A program made the translations under genes and the position numbers. Below, piece after piece: positions 1 to 6,878 of a DNA stretch of 7,509 nt. Positions within the stretch are counted from its first letter, which is position 1. Each line of letters begins with the position of its first letter. The DNA is from Gemmatimonadota bacterium (lineage in GTDB: Bacteria > Gemmatimonadota > Gemmatimonadetes > Gemmatimonadales > Gemmatimonadaceae), in assembly GCA_031127185.1 (NCBI GenBank), contig JARIET010000138.1, positions 1 through 7,509 on the forward strand. Reading direction: 5' to 3'. The notes under the pieces were generated by a model that worked only from the letters and a program-made list of their open reading frames with translations, ran no database searches and was not told where the DNA came from.

Positions 1-397
1 GCCGCGCGGCGAACCAGTCCTTGATGTACGCCACGAGGTCGCTGGTGGGCGCCCCCGGCCCGAAGAGCTTCCCTACCCCCATGGCAGCGAGGGCATTCAT
101 GTCTTCCTGCGGGATGATTCCGCCACCGGTCAGGAGCAAGTCGTCCCGCCCTTCCGCGCGCAACAATTCCAGGACTCGCGGAAAGAGCGTCATGTGCGCC
201 CCGGAAAGGATCGAGAGGCCTACGACGTCCACATCCTCCTGGATCGCGGCGGAGGCAATCATCTCGGGCGTTTGGTGCAGACCCGTATAGATGACCTCCA
301 TGCCGGCATCGCGGAGCGCGGCGGCAACCACCTTTGCACCGCGGTCGTGGCCATCAAGGCCGGGCTTGGCAACCAAAACGCGAATGGGACGTGGCAT
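1..397 (-). CDS. icmB: Small cobalamin-binding subunit of acyl-CoA mutase (IcmB-like), 3' end cut by window edge
   Basis: This is the B12-binding subunit that carries adenosylcobalamin for the neighbouring catalytic subunit. I translated 132 residues from the ATG at 397 with no stop before base 1. Family members are about 130-140 residues, so only a few are probably missing. Seen: the base-off/His-on motif DGHDRG at residues 15-20, with His17 the expected lower axial cobalt ligand; SILSG at 62-66 and GGG at 91-93, which complete the DxHxxG...SxL...GG cobalamin signature of a Rossmann-like fold. The segment YTGLHQTPE (37-45) resembles stand-alone small subunits, including IcmB. The start follows the stop of the large-subunit gene by 15 bases. 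No clear Shine-Dalgarno sequence precedes it, so translation may depend on coupling. The domain assignment is firm. Calling it IcmB rather than a methylmalonyl-CoA mutase small subunit rests on its partner's active site. Confidence 0.9.
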   Translation of the reverse strand, partial: MPRPIRVLVAKPGLDGHDRGAKVVAAALRDAGMEVIYTGLHQTPEMIASAAIQEDVDVVGLSILSGAHMTLFPRVLELLRAEGRDDLLLTGGGIIPQEDMNALAAMGVGKLFGPGAPTSDLVAYIKDWFAAR

Positions 398-412
398 GGC
401 GGGGAAATCTAG

Positions 413-2116
413 TTAGAAGAACACCGGTTCCCGATACGCACCAAAGACATCCTCCAGCGCGGCACGAATCTCATACAGCGTGCAGTAGCAACGCGCGCAG
501 TCCAGGATGAACGGAACCACGTTTTCCTTGCCGCGAGCAGCCTGGCGCAAGCGATCGAGCCGTGCGGTACAGAGGGCATTGTCGCGCGAGGCCCGAAGCG
601 CCTGCAGTTTGGCGGCCTGCTCCTTCGCGGCCTCCTCGTCGATCTTCAGCAGCGGAATCTCGAGCGATTCGTCCGTCACGAACTCGTTCACACCAACGAT
701 CACGCGCCGATGCTGCTCGATCTCCCACTGCTGGCGAGCCGCGCTCTCGGCAATCCGGCGCTGCAGCCAACCGAGTTCCAGCGCCTTCACCACGCCGCCA
801 ACACCGTCAATTTCCGCAAAGAGCACCTCGGCCTGGCGCTCCAGATCGTCGGTGAGCTTTTCGACGTAGTATGAGCCGCCGAGTGGATCACTCACGTTCG
901 GCACGCCAGTTTCATACGCAAGCACCTGCTGCGTGCGCAGCGCGACTTGCACGGCCTGCTCAGTAGGAAGCGCGAGCGTTTCGTCCATGGAGTTCGTGTG
1001 CAGCGACTGCGTGCCGCCGAGGGCCGCAGCCAGCGCCTGGTACGCCACGCGCACCACGTTGTTCATCGGCTGCTGCGCGGTCAGTGTCACCCCGGCCGTC
1101 TGCGAGTGGAAGCGCATCATCCACGACTTGGGGTCCTTTGCTTGGTAGCGTTCCCGCATGTGGCGCGCCCAGATCCGGCGAGCGGCGCGCAGCTTGGCGA
1201 TTTCCTCGAAGAAGTCGTTGTGGACATCCCAGAAAAACGAAAGCCGCGGAGCAAAGTCGTCCACGGCCAGGCCTCTGGCGATGCCCCGCTCCACGTAGGT
1301 GAACCCGTCGGCGAGCGTGAAGGCGAGTTCCTGTGCCGCGGTCGCGCCCGCTTCGCGAATGTGGTAGCCTGAAATGGAAATCGTGTTCCACTGCGGCGCA
1401 TGTTCCGCGCCCCACTCGAACATGTCCACGATGAGGCGCAGCGCGGGCTCGATGGGGAAGCACCAGGCGTGCTGCGCCATGTACTCCTTCAGGATGTCGT
1501 TCTGCACCGTGCCACGGAGCTTCTCGGCACTGACGCCCTGTCTTTCCGCCGCAGCGATGTAGAAGCACCAGAGGATGATCGCCGGGCCATTGATGGTCAT
1601 CGACGTGGACACGTCGCCGAGTGGGATGCCCTCGAAGAGCGTTTCCATGTCCGCGAGCGAGCTGATCGCGACGCCGCATTTGCCGACTTCGCCTTCCGAC
1701 CGCGCGTGATCGGAGTCGTAGCCCATCAGCGTCGGGAAGTCGAAGGCGACAGACAGTCCCGTCGTGCCATGCTCGAGAAGGAACTTGTACCGCTCGTTGG
1801 TCTCCTTCGCGGAGCCAAAGCCCGCAAACTGGCGCATCGTCCACAGGCGACCGCGGTACCCGGTGGGATGGATGCCGCGCGTGTACGGCCAGTTGCCCGG
1901 AGTCTCCAGCGCTGTCCCAGCCGAACCCTCGAGATCGAGGGCCGTGTAGAGCGGCGCCACTTCGTGCGCCGAGTTGGTGTAGTTCAGGTCGCGAACCTTG
2001 CCGGCCGAATATCGGGACCTCCAGTCGGCAACTTCAGCGCGCAGTGCGTCCAGTTCGGCCTGCAAGGCGGTCATCGCGCCGTCGATGTCGCTCATCCGAC
2101 CTTCTACACCTGTCAT
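413..2116 (-). CDS. icmA: Acyl-CoA mutase large (catalytic) subunit, isobutyryl-CoA mutase type (IcmA-like)
   Basis: This 567-residue cytoplasmic TIM-barrel subunit belongs to the adenosylcobalamin-dependent methylmalonyl-CoA mutase family and lacks a fused B12 domain, which is the next gene. Family motifs: [10 protein letters not shown] (120-129), [11 protein letters not shown] (202-212), [11 protein letters not shown] (247-257), APRLSFFW (289-296), [11 protein letters not shown] (369-379). Numbering runs eight ahead of P. shermanii MutB through this region: His244 is His252 here and Arg283 is Arg291. The two residues that bind the substrate carboxylate in MutB differ: Tyr89 is Phe97 (TMRQFAGF) and Arg207 is Gln215 (EYMAQHAW). 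From family knowledge, Phe plus Gln is the pair in isobutyryl-CoA mutase, which interconverts isobutyryl-CoA and n-butyryl-CoA. The 567-residue length also matches known IcmA. The start at 2116 overlaps the meaB stop (ATGA) and has a GGGAG 7 bases upstream; Met8 at 2095 is an alternative. Family call near certain; substrate inferred. Confidence 0.93.
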   Translation of the reverse strand: MTGVEGRMSDIDGAMTALQAELDALRAEVADWRSRYSAGKVRDLNYTNSAHEVAPLYTALDLEGSAGTALETPGNWPYTRGIHPTGYRGRLWTMRQFAGFGSAKETNERYKFLLEHGTTGLSVAFDFPTLMGYDSDHARSEGEVGKCGVAISSLADMETLFEGIPLGDVSTSMTINGPAIILWCFYIAAAERQGVSAEKLRGTVQNDILKEYMAQHAWCFPIEPALRLIVDMFEWGAEHAPQWNTISISGYHIREAGATAAQELAFTLADGFTYVERGIARGLAVDDFAPRLSFFWDVHNDFFEEIAKLRAARRIWARHMRERYQAKDPKSWMMRFHSQTAGVTLTAQQPMNNVVRVAYQALAAALGGTQSLHTNSMDETLALPTEQAVQVALRTQQVLAYETGVPNVSDPLGGSYYVEKLTDDLERQAEVLFAEIDGVGGVVKALELGWLQRRIAESAARQQWEIEQHRRVIVGVNEFVTDESLEIPLLKIDEEAAKEQAAKLQALRASRDNALCTARLDRLRQAARGKENVVPFILDCARCYCTLYEIRAALEDVFGAYREPVFF

Positions 2117-3183
2117 CTGGAAGCTCCCGTCAGGAGTGCCCCACTCTTTGCCAACAGCGCGTCGGCCACCGCAAATGGAGACCGTCGCCCCTCTTCAACG
2201 TCTACGAGCTGCCCGTCGAGCCAACCATTCGTCGGCGCATCGAGCCAGAGACGCCGCCGCACCCGATCTTCGACCACGTCCACGATTCGTTGACGCACCC
2301 GCGCGCGTCGGCGCCGCACCAACATGCCGCTCTGCTCAAGATAGGCAAAATGGCGGTCGAGCGCGGTGACAAGCTCAGGCAAACCGATCGCCGTTGTGCC
2401 CACGGCTTGAATGACCGGTGGCGTCCACCGCTCTGCGCTTGCAGCGGCGGCAGCCTGGCGCGCCGCCTTCGCCGGGTTCGCAATGCGCCGTAGATCCACG
2501 CCGTGGTGGGCCGGGTCCTCCCCGAGCGCGTTCCCGCCACGCAACCCCAGCATGACCTCGAGGTCGTGCTTGACGCGGTCCGCGCCCGGACGGTCGGACT
2601 TGTTCACCACAAACAGGTCAGCGATTTCCATCAGTCCGGCTTTCATCGTCTGGATGGAGTCGCCCGATTCGGGCACCAACACCACAACGCTTTGGTCGGC
2701 CGTGCGAGCGATATCGAGTTCACTCTGTCCCACGCCGACCGTCTCTATCAAGACGCGGTCCATTCCGAAGGCGTCGAGGACGTCTGACAGTTCGCGAGTC
2801 GTTCCGGCCAGACCGCCAAGGGAGCCGCGGGTCGCCATGGACCGAATGAACACGCCGGGGTCGAGGGCGATGGCTTCCATGCGCACGCGATCGCCCAACA
2901 ATGCACCGCCAGTGAACGGCGACGTGGGATCCACAGCGACGATTCCCACGCGCAGCCCGGCCGCACGATAGAGCCCCGCGAGCAAGGTGGTCAGCGTGCT
3001 CTTCCCCGCACCTGGCGGCCCGGTAATGCCGATGCGTCGCGCGCGCCCCGTGGCGCTGTGCAGTTCGCTGAGGAGTCGGTCGTAGCCAGGACGCGCGTCC
3101 TCGACGATGCTCATTGCGCGCGCCAGCGCCGCGCGCTTGCCTGCGCGAAACGCCTCGATCAAACCATCGATGTTGTCGCTCAC
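2113..3183 (-). CDS. meaB: MeaB/ArgK-type G-protein chaperone of B12-dependent acyl-CoA mutase
   Basis: This 356-residue G3E-family GTPase is expected to gate adenosylcobalamin delivery to the adjacent mutase and to protect or reactivate it, coupled to GTP hydrolysis. Numbered from the GTG at 3183: Walker A GPPGAGKS (55-62); [16 protein letters not shown] (84-99), typical of MeaB; a switch-type segment [14 protein letters not shown] (114-127); Walker B/switch II region ETVGVGQSE (147-155); guanine-specificity motif NKSD (194-197). The arginine-rich C-terminal part matches the dimerisation region. The reading frame stays open upstream to 3342, but the first 53 residues of that extension are low-complexity Arg/Gly/Ser and overlap the preceding gene. 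The GTG at 3183 forms a 4-base GTGA overlap with the upstream stop, like its neighbours, and the first residues then fit the family. It directly precedes the mutase subunits, so the mutase is its obvious client. Related ArgK naming is historical. Confidence 0.95.
   Translation of the reverse strand: MSDNIDGLIEAFRAGKRAALARAMSIVEDARPGYDRLLSELHSATGRARRIGITGPPGAGKSTLTTLLAGLYRAAGLRVGIVAVDPTSPFTGGALLGDRVRMEAIALDPGVFIRSMATRGSLGGLAGTTRELSDVLDAFGMDRVLIETVGVGQSELDIARTADQSVVVLVPESGDSIQTMKAGLMEIADLFVVNKSDRPGADRVKHDLEVMLGLRGGNALGEDPAHHGVDLRRIANPAKAARQAAAAASAERWTPPVIQAVGTTAIGLPELVTALDRHFAYLEQSGMLVRRRRARVRQRIVDVVEDRVRRRLWLDAPTNGWLDGQLVDVEEGRRSPFAVADALLAKSGALLTGASR
2124..2128 (-). promoter_or_regulatory. Ribosome binding site of the mutase large-subunit gene
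   Basis: The minus strand reads GGGAG seven bases before the ATG at 2116, inside the last codons of meaB. It supports the start that overlaps the meaB stop over the internal Met at 2095, although AAGG four bases before 2095 leaves that second start possible. Confidence 0.6.
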
Positions 3184-4142
3184 GCCGTCCCGCCGGGTTC
3201 GTCGTGTTCGTCGCCAATCTCCCCGACCAGTTCTTCCACCAGATCCTCGAGCGTGATGATCCCGACCAGATCGCCATCCGCGGCGTGTACCACAGCCAGA
3301 TGACGATGGTCCCTGAGCATGCGTCGCATCACCACGCCGCAAGGCTCGTCAGGCATTGCGGCGGCTGCCGGGCGCAAGGACACGAGCGGCTCGCGCGGGT
3401 GATCGAGTACGTCGAGTGCATGCACCATCCCGAGCACCTCGCGTCCGTCATTCCCGATGACCGGCACCCGTGTGTACCCGGACTGCGCGACGGCCTGCGC
3501 GAGGTCGTCGGGCGGCAGCGATGATGCGACCATGGTCACGCGCGCGCGCGGCGTCATTGCGTCGCGCACTTTCTTCTCGCCGAACTCTACGACCCCGCTG
3601 ATGATCTCTGACTCCGCCGCCTCACCGATCCCCTCCATCTCCGCCTCGCGGAGAAGGTCCTCGAGCGGATCTGTCGGGGCGGGCGCCGGCGATGCAGCAT
3701 CGCGCACGATCAACGGCCGGACCACCCGTGCGCCGAATCCCAGGATGGGGCCAAACAGGATATTGAGCAACTTGAGCAGCGGCATCAGCGCCGGCACGCA
3801 CACCGTGGCCCAACGGCGGGCGATGGCGCGCGGGATGAGCTGCCCGCCGACCAACAGCGCCAGCGCGGCGATGACCACGTGCTGAACCAGCCGGGCGCTG
3901 TCCTCGCGGAACGCGAGCATCGCGCCCATCGCGAATACCACCGACGCGATCCCGGTTCCGGCAGCGAGGAGGTATTGATGTGGGCGCCCCAATGCCGGTG
4001 CCGCCTGGTCCGTCTCTCCGGCGATCTGCCGCTCCGCCCAGTGACGCAGCCAGATTCGGCTTACGCTGCGCAGGGCCGTTGCCGCGGCTGTCATCGCGGC
4101 GACCACCAAGGTCAGGGCGACCACGAGCGCGAATGAGTTCAT
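3180..4142 (-). CDS. CNNM/DUF21-like membrane protein with CBS pair, lacking the CorC/HlyC domain
   Basis: This 320-residue protein is related to the CNNM/CorC/HlyC group, whose characterised members handle Mg2+ or Co2+ efflux. Likely membrane segments are at about 3-26, 57-78, 84-105 and 112-136, followed by an acidic linker (EDLLREAEMEGIG, 161-173) and MTPR (196-199) leading into two CBS domains (about 196-245 and 255-305), which in relatives bind adenine nucleotides. It ends just after GEIGDEHDE (307-315), where a typical member continues with a C-terminal domain of about 80 residues; that domain is absent. The first-helix motif usually reading FSGSETAL is MTAAATAL (17-24), so the conserved Ser and Glu are lost, and the usual GEIxPK is GQLIPR (100-105). 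Metal transport is therefore doubtful, and a regulatory or partner role for the preceding paralog is possible. The ATG overlaps the upstream stop by 4 bases. Architecture confident; function unknown. Confidence 0.85.
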   Translation of the reverse strand: MNSFALVVALTLVVAAMTAAATALRSVSRIWLRHWAERQIAGETDQAAPALGRPHQYLLAAGTGIASVVFAMGAMLAFREDSARLVQHVVIAALALLVGGQLIPRAIARRWATVCVPALMPLLKLLNILFGPILGFGARVVRPLIVRDAASPAPAPTDPLEDLLREAEMEGIGEAAESEIISGVVEFGEKKVRDAMTPRARVTMVASSLPPDDLAQAVAQSGYTRVPVIGNDGREVLGMVHALDVLDHPREPLVSLRPAAAAMPDEPCGVVMRRMLRDHRHLAVVHAADGDLVGIITLEDLVEELVGEIGDEHDEPGGTA

Positions 4143-5392
4143 CCGCCGATTCCAGCCTTTCCAGACGCGCCCGCTTGCACCCGCTCCACGCGCACACGCT
4201 CGATCCGGCGGCGCGCGACGCGCTCCACGGTCAACCTGTGTGCGCCGACATGGAGCACGTCGCCCGGTTTGGGCACGCCACCGACGACCGCGTAGACCAG
4301 ACCGCCTACCGTGTGCACATCATCGCGCGAAAAGTCATCACCGGTCAACTCATTCAACTCATCGATCGTGACACGTGCGGACACGGAGACGATGCCGGTG
4401 GCATCGCGGCGCACCTCAGGTTCCTCCACATCGTGCTCATCCCGAATGTCCCCGACGATCACTTCGAGCGCGTCTTCCAGGGTAACGATGCCGGCTGTTC
4501 CGCCGAACTCGTCCACCACGACCGCCATATGACGGCGGGTCGCACGAAACTCCTTGAGCTGTTCGTCCACCGGTTTCGTCGCCGGGATGAACTGCGCCGG
4601 GCGCACGACTGAACGCCAGCCTGCGGCCATTTCCCCACCGGCCAGCACCGGCGCGAGCAAGTCCTTGGCGTGGAGAATCCCCACGACATTGTCGATGCTG
4701 CGCTCGTAGACGACGTAGCGCGCATGACGGGAGGCCCGGATCCGCGCGATCACCGTATCCCAGTCCCAGGAGTGATCGACCCCGACGACATCGACGCGCG
4801 GCACCATGATGTCCTGCACCGTGGTGTCACCCAGCGAGAAGACGCCACGGAGGAGGCGTTCATCGTCCGTGGAGACCCCCGCCTCGGCAGCGACGACTTC
4901 GCGAAACTGCTCCACACTCGTCTCGCGCCCGGCATCGCTGTCGGCGGGGGTCGGCAGGAGTGCATCGAGCATCCGGTCGGCCGCTGCACCAAGCGCCACC
5001 ACCGGCCCCAGCAGGTTCTCTACCGCGATGATTCCGCTGTACGCGCGCAGCACCCCCTGCTCCGCCTCGATGTCTCCGGCAGCCCGAGCGCCGCTCTCAG
5101 CAAGGACAACAATCAGGATGCCCGCAATGAGCACCAGCGGCGCGAGCTGCACCGGAGGCACAGCCGATGCCTTGAGCGCTGCCACCGCTGCCGCACCCGC
5201 CAGCAGCTGCGAAAGGATCCGCCCAAAGGCGAGGGCGCGGTGCGCCACCTCACGACGCTCAACAAGTGCCGTTACCTCCGGGCTCGAAGGCGGAGACTCG
5301 TCGTCAACGGCGAGCAGCGCGCCGTCCGCAAAGGCACAAAACGCCGCCGCGAGCGTCGCGATAACTGCGAGTGCGGCCAGGAGCAGTGTCAC
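4139..5392 (-). CDS. CNNM/CorC/HlyC-family membrane protein with CBS pair and CorC domain
   Basis: Numbered from the GTG at 5392, the protein has 417 residues with the full family layout. There is an N-terminal hydrophobic region with segments at about 2-28, 58-76, 80-104 and 117-140. The CBS pair spans about 195-245 and 262-312, including MVPR (196-199) and FGGTAGIVTLED (296-307). A C-terminal CorC/HlyC domain follows (about 330-405, with INELTG-like ELNELTG at 345-351 and TVGGLVY at 361-367). Relatives include E. coli YbeX/CorC and bacterial CNNM Mg2+ transporters. The membrane motifs are weakened: the FSxSExAL motif is CAFADGALL (19-27), and GEIxPK is AESGAR (98-103), which keeps only the Glu. 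An upstream in-frame GTG at 5443 would add 17 residues, but 5392 gives a GTGA overlap with the ybeY stop and has AGGG five bases before it. The next gene is a second, shorter paralog. The specific substrate cannot be read from the sequence. Confidence 0.88.
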   Translation of the reverse strand: MTLLLAALAVIATLAAAFCAFADGALLAVDDESPPSSPEVTALVERREVAHRALAFGRILSQLLAGAAAVAALKASAVPPVQLAPLVLIAGILIVVLAESGARAAGDIEAEQGVLRAYSGIIAVENLLGPVVALGAAADRMLDALLPTPADSDAGRETSVEQFREVVAAEAGVSTDDERLLRGVFSLGDTTVQDIMVPRVDVVGVDHSWDWDTVIARIRASRHARYVVYERSIDNVVGILHAKDLLAPVLAGGEMAAGWRSVVRPAQFIPATKPVDEQLKEFRATRRHMAVVVDEFGGTAGIVTLEDALEVIVGDIRDEHDVEEPEVRRDATGIVSVSARVTIDELNELTGDDFSRDDVHTVGGLVYAVVGGVPKPGDVLHVGAHRLTVERVARRRIERVRVERVQAGASGKAGIGG

Positions 5393-5907
5393 GATCGCCC
5401 TGACCGGGCCAGTTGCGCCACGAGCCGTTCCTGGCGGCGCCACATGGTCGACTCGAGTCGCGCCGCACCATCTGGATGGTCATATCCCAGCGTGTGCAAT
5501 ACTCCGTGCACGACGAGTCGCGTCATCTCGTCGCGCACGGAGACATGATGTTCGCGTGCCGAGAGGCGTGCGGCACCGGGAGCGATATAGACGTCGCCGG
5601 CGCGTCGGCCCGCCACGCCGTTGAGCGGAAAGGCGATGACATCGGTGAGATAGCGTCTCCGCAGAAACCGCGCGTTGAGCGCGCGCATTCGGTCATCGGA
5701 GACGAGCGTCACCGAGAGTTCAAACGCCGCGACCCGCTCGGCACGCAGCACCGCACGAGCGACCCGGTCAATCGCGGACGCTGCGATGCCGCCGCGGCCG
5801 CCGTCACGCGCCACATGAACATGGACGCCTGCCGGCACCGCCACGCGTCGCGCCCCGCGCAGCGTCCGCCCGCGCGTGGTTTTGCCGCTCACGCGGCGCA
5901 ACCTCAC
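5389..5907 (-). CDS. ybeY: Endoribonuclease YbeY (rRNA maturation factor)
   Basis: This is a UPF0054-family zinc-dependent endoribonuclease, 172 residues, needed in characterised bacteria for 16S rRNA 3'-end maturation and ribosome quality control. The defining zinc motif HxxxHxxxxxH is present as HGVLHTLGYDH, with His134, His138 and His144 as ligands. Upstream are the family segments ALNARFLRRRYLTDVIAFPL (76-95) and GDVYIA (104-109). The arginine-rich first 25 residues (RRVSGKTTRGRTLRGARR region) extend beyond the usual fold and may be an rRNA-binding tail or partly untranslated. The GTG at 5907 overlaps the phoH stop as GTGA, but its GGAG is only one base away. An in-frame GTG at 5892 has a GAGG nine bases upstream and would give 167 residues, so the exact start is open. 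The position immediately after phoH is the common ybeZ-ybeY arrangement. Confidence 0.95.
   Translation of the reverse strand: MRLRRVSGKTTRGRTLRGARRVAVPAGVHVHVARDGGRGGIAASAIDRVARAVLRAERVAAFELSVTLVSDDRMRALNARFLRRRYLTDVIAFPLNGVAGRRAGDVYIAPGAARLSAREHHVSVRDEMTRLVVHGVLHTLGYDHPDGAARLESTMWRRQERLVAQLARSGRS
5398..5401 (-). promoter_or_regulatory. Ribosome binding site for the first CNNM-like gene
   Basis: The minus strand reads AGGG five bases before the GTG at 5392, within the end of ybeY. It supports this start over the GTG at 5443. Confidence 0.5.
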
Positions 5908-6878
5908 GCTCCGGTGTCCGCGTCCGTGGCGTAGGCGCGGACGATGTCGCGGACAATCCGATGACGAATGATGTCGGACTCAGAGAGATAGTGAAACGAG
6001 ATCCCTTCGATTCCGGGAAGGATCCGCTCCACCTGAAAGAGGCCGCTGTCGTCGCGGCTCGGCAGATCCACCTGCGTCTTGTCACCCGTGATCACGGCGC
6101 GCGAATTCACGCCGAGCCGGGTGAGGAACATCTTCATCTGGGCGCGCGTCGCGTTCTGCGCTTCATCGAGGATCACGAACGCATCCGCCAACGTGCGTCC
6201 GCGCATGTATGCCAGCGGTGCAATCTCGATCACGCGCGTTTCGATCGACTTCTGCACGCGCTCGGCCGGCATCATGTCTTCGAGCGCGTCGTAGAGTGGA
6301 CGGAGGTACGGATCCACTTTCTGCTGCATGTCGCCGGGCAGGAAGCCAAGTGACTCGCCAGCCTCGACGGCCGGACGCGCGAGCACGATGCGCTTAACGC
6401 GCTTGCGCATCAGGGCATCGACCGCAGCCGCCACCGCGAGGTACGTCTTGCCCGTGCCAGCCGGCCCGATACCGATGACCACATCGTAATCCAGCATGGC
6501 CTGCAGGTAGGCGGACTGCGCTGTGGTCTTGCCTTGCACCACTCTCCGCACGCCCGGGAGGACGAGCCGCGGACCGTTACTTGAGTCGGCGCTCACGTCC
6601 AGAGAAAAGCGAACGATGTCATCAGGCTCGATCACTTCGCGTCGGCGAGCGGCATCGATCATTCGCTGGGCCACCGGCGCGGCCTTGTCCACGGCTCCCG
6701 GTGTGCCGCTCAGCACGAGCGTTTCGGCGCGAAGCGTGGCTCGGACGCCAAACTGCTTCTGCAGTTCCAGCAAATTCCCGTCGCCAACGCCCGCCAGGGT
6801 CAGCAGATCCGCGCCTTCGGTGACCAGTCGCGCCACGCCTCCGTCAACGGCGGGTGCCGTTCCTACTCCATCACTCAT
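5904..6878 (-). CDS. phoH: PhoH-family ATPase (YbeZ/PhoH-like)
   Basis: This 324-residue cytoplasmic P-loop ATPase belongs to the PhoH/YbeZ group, whose members work with YbeY in RNA metabolism; the precise biochemical role is incompletely known. Seen: an N-terminal KH-like region (about 25-80, LQKQFGVRATLRAETLVLSG at 39-58); VQGKTTAQSAYLQAM (114-128) typical of the family; Walker A GPAGTGKT (138-145); LARPAVEAGESLGFLPGD (166-183); Walker B VILDEAQN (235-242); and the sensor-like TGDKTQ motif (264-269). The C-terminus (HYLSESDIIRHRIVRDIV, 296-313) is also characteristic. Length matches the family norm of about 310-350. The ATG at 6878 shares one base with the aspS stop (TGATG) and is preceded by a GGGAG with five bases between. 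The stop overlaps the ybeY start by 4 bases, so the two products are probably made together. Confidence 0.96.
   Translation of the reverse strand: MSDGVGTAPAVDGGVARLVTEGADLLTLAGVGDGNLLELQKQFGVRATLRAETLVLSGTPGAVDKAAPVAQRMIDAARRREVIEPDDIVRFSLDVSADSSNGPRLVLPGVRRVVQGKTTAQSAYLQAMLDYDVVIGIGPAGTGKTYLAVAAAVDALMRKRVKRIVLARPAVEAGESLGFLPGDMQQKVDPYLRPLYDALEDMMPAERVQKSIETRVIEIAPLAYMRGRTLADAFVILDEAQNATRAQMKMFLTRLGVNSRAVITGDKTQVDLPSRDDSGLFQVERILPGIEGISFHYLSESDIIRHRIVRDIVRAYATDADTGA

Noticed and set aside
21..412. Plus-strand short open frames at the window start
   Set aside because: The minus strand here encodes a clear cobalamin-binding domain with the DxHxxG, SxL and GG motifs, so the plus-strand frames are shadows.
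960..1844. Minus-strand open frame (294 codons) inside the mutase gene in another frame
   Set aside because: It overlaps the conserved mutase frame completely and shows only Arg/His/Gly-rich composition with no recognisable motif.
413..2116. 2-hydroxyisobutyryl-CoA mutase or ethylmalonyl-CoA mutase as the identity of the large subunit
   Set aside because: The positions recalled as Ile and Asp in 2-hydroxyisobutyryl-CoA mutase are Phe97 and Ala124, and ethylmalonyl-CoA mutase, which acts on a carboxylated substrate, would be expected to keep the Arg that is Gln215 here.
1400..2293. Long plus-strand open frame (297 codons) opposite the mutase large subunit
   Set aside because: It lies antisense to an unmistakable family gene, its composition is Arg/Ala/Val-rich as expected for an antisense frame of high-GC coding DNA, and no domain motif is visible.
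3184..3342. N-terminal extension of meaB by 53 residues
   Set aside because: The extension lies within the CBS region of the preceding gene in another frame, is low-complexity Arg/Gly/Ser, and the GTG at 3183 gives the same 4-base overlap seen at neighbouring junctions.
3538..3552. Alternating CG run (cgcgcgcgcg) as a possible repeat or Z-DNA element
   Set aside because: It is only about ten bases, lies in coding sequence for Ala/Arg codons of the second CNNM-like protein, and is expected at this GC content.
4670..5624. Two overlapping plus-strand open frames (292 and 272 codons) opposite the first CNNM-like gene and ybeY
   Set aside because: They are in different frames of the same strand, low in complexity (Ser/Arg/Ala), and opposite well-supported genes. 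They are typical GC-rich shadows.
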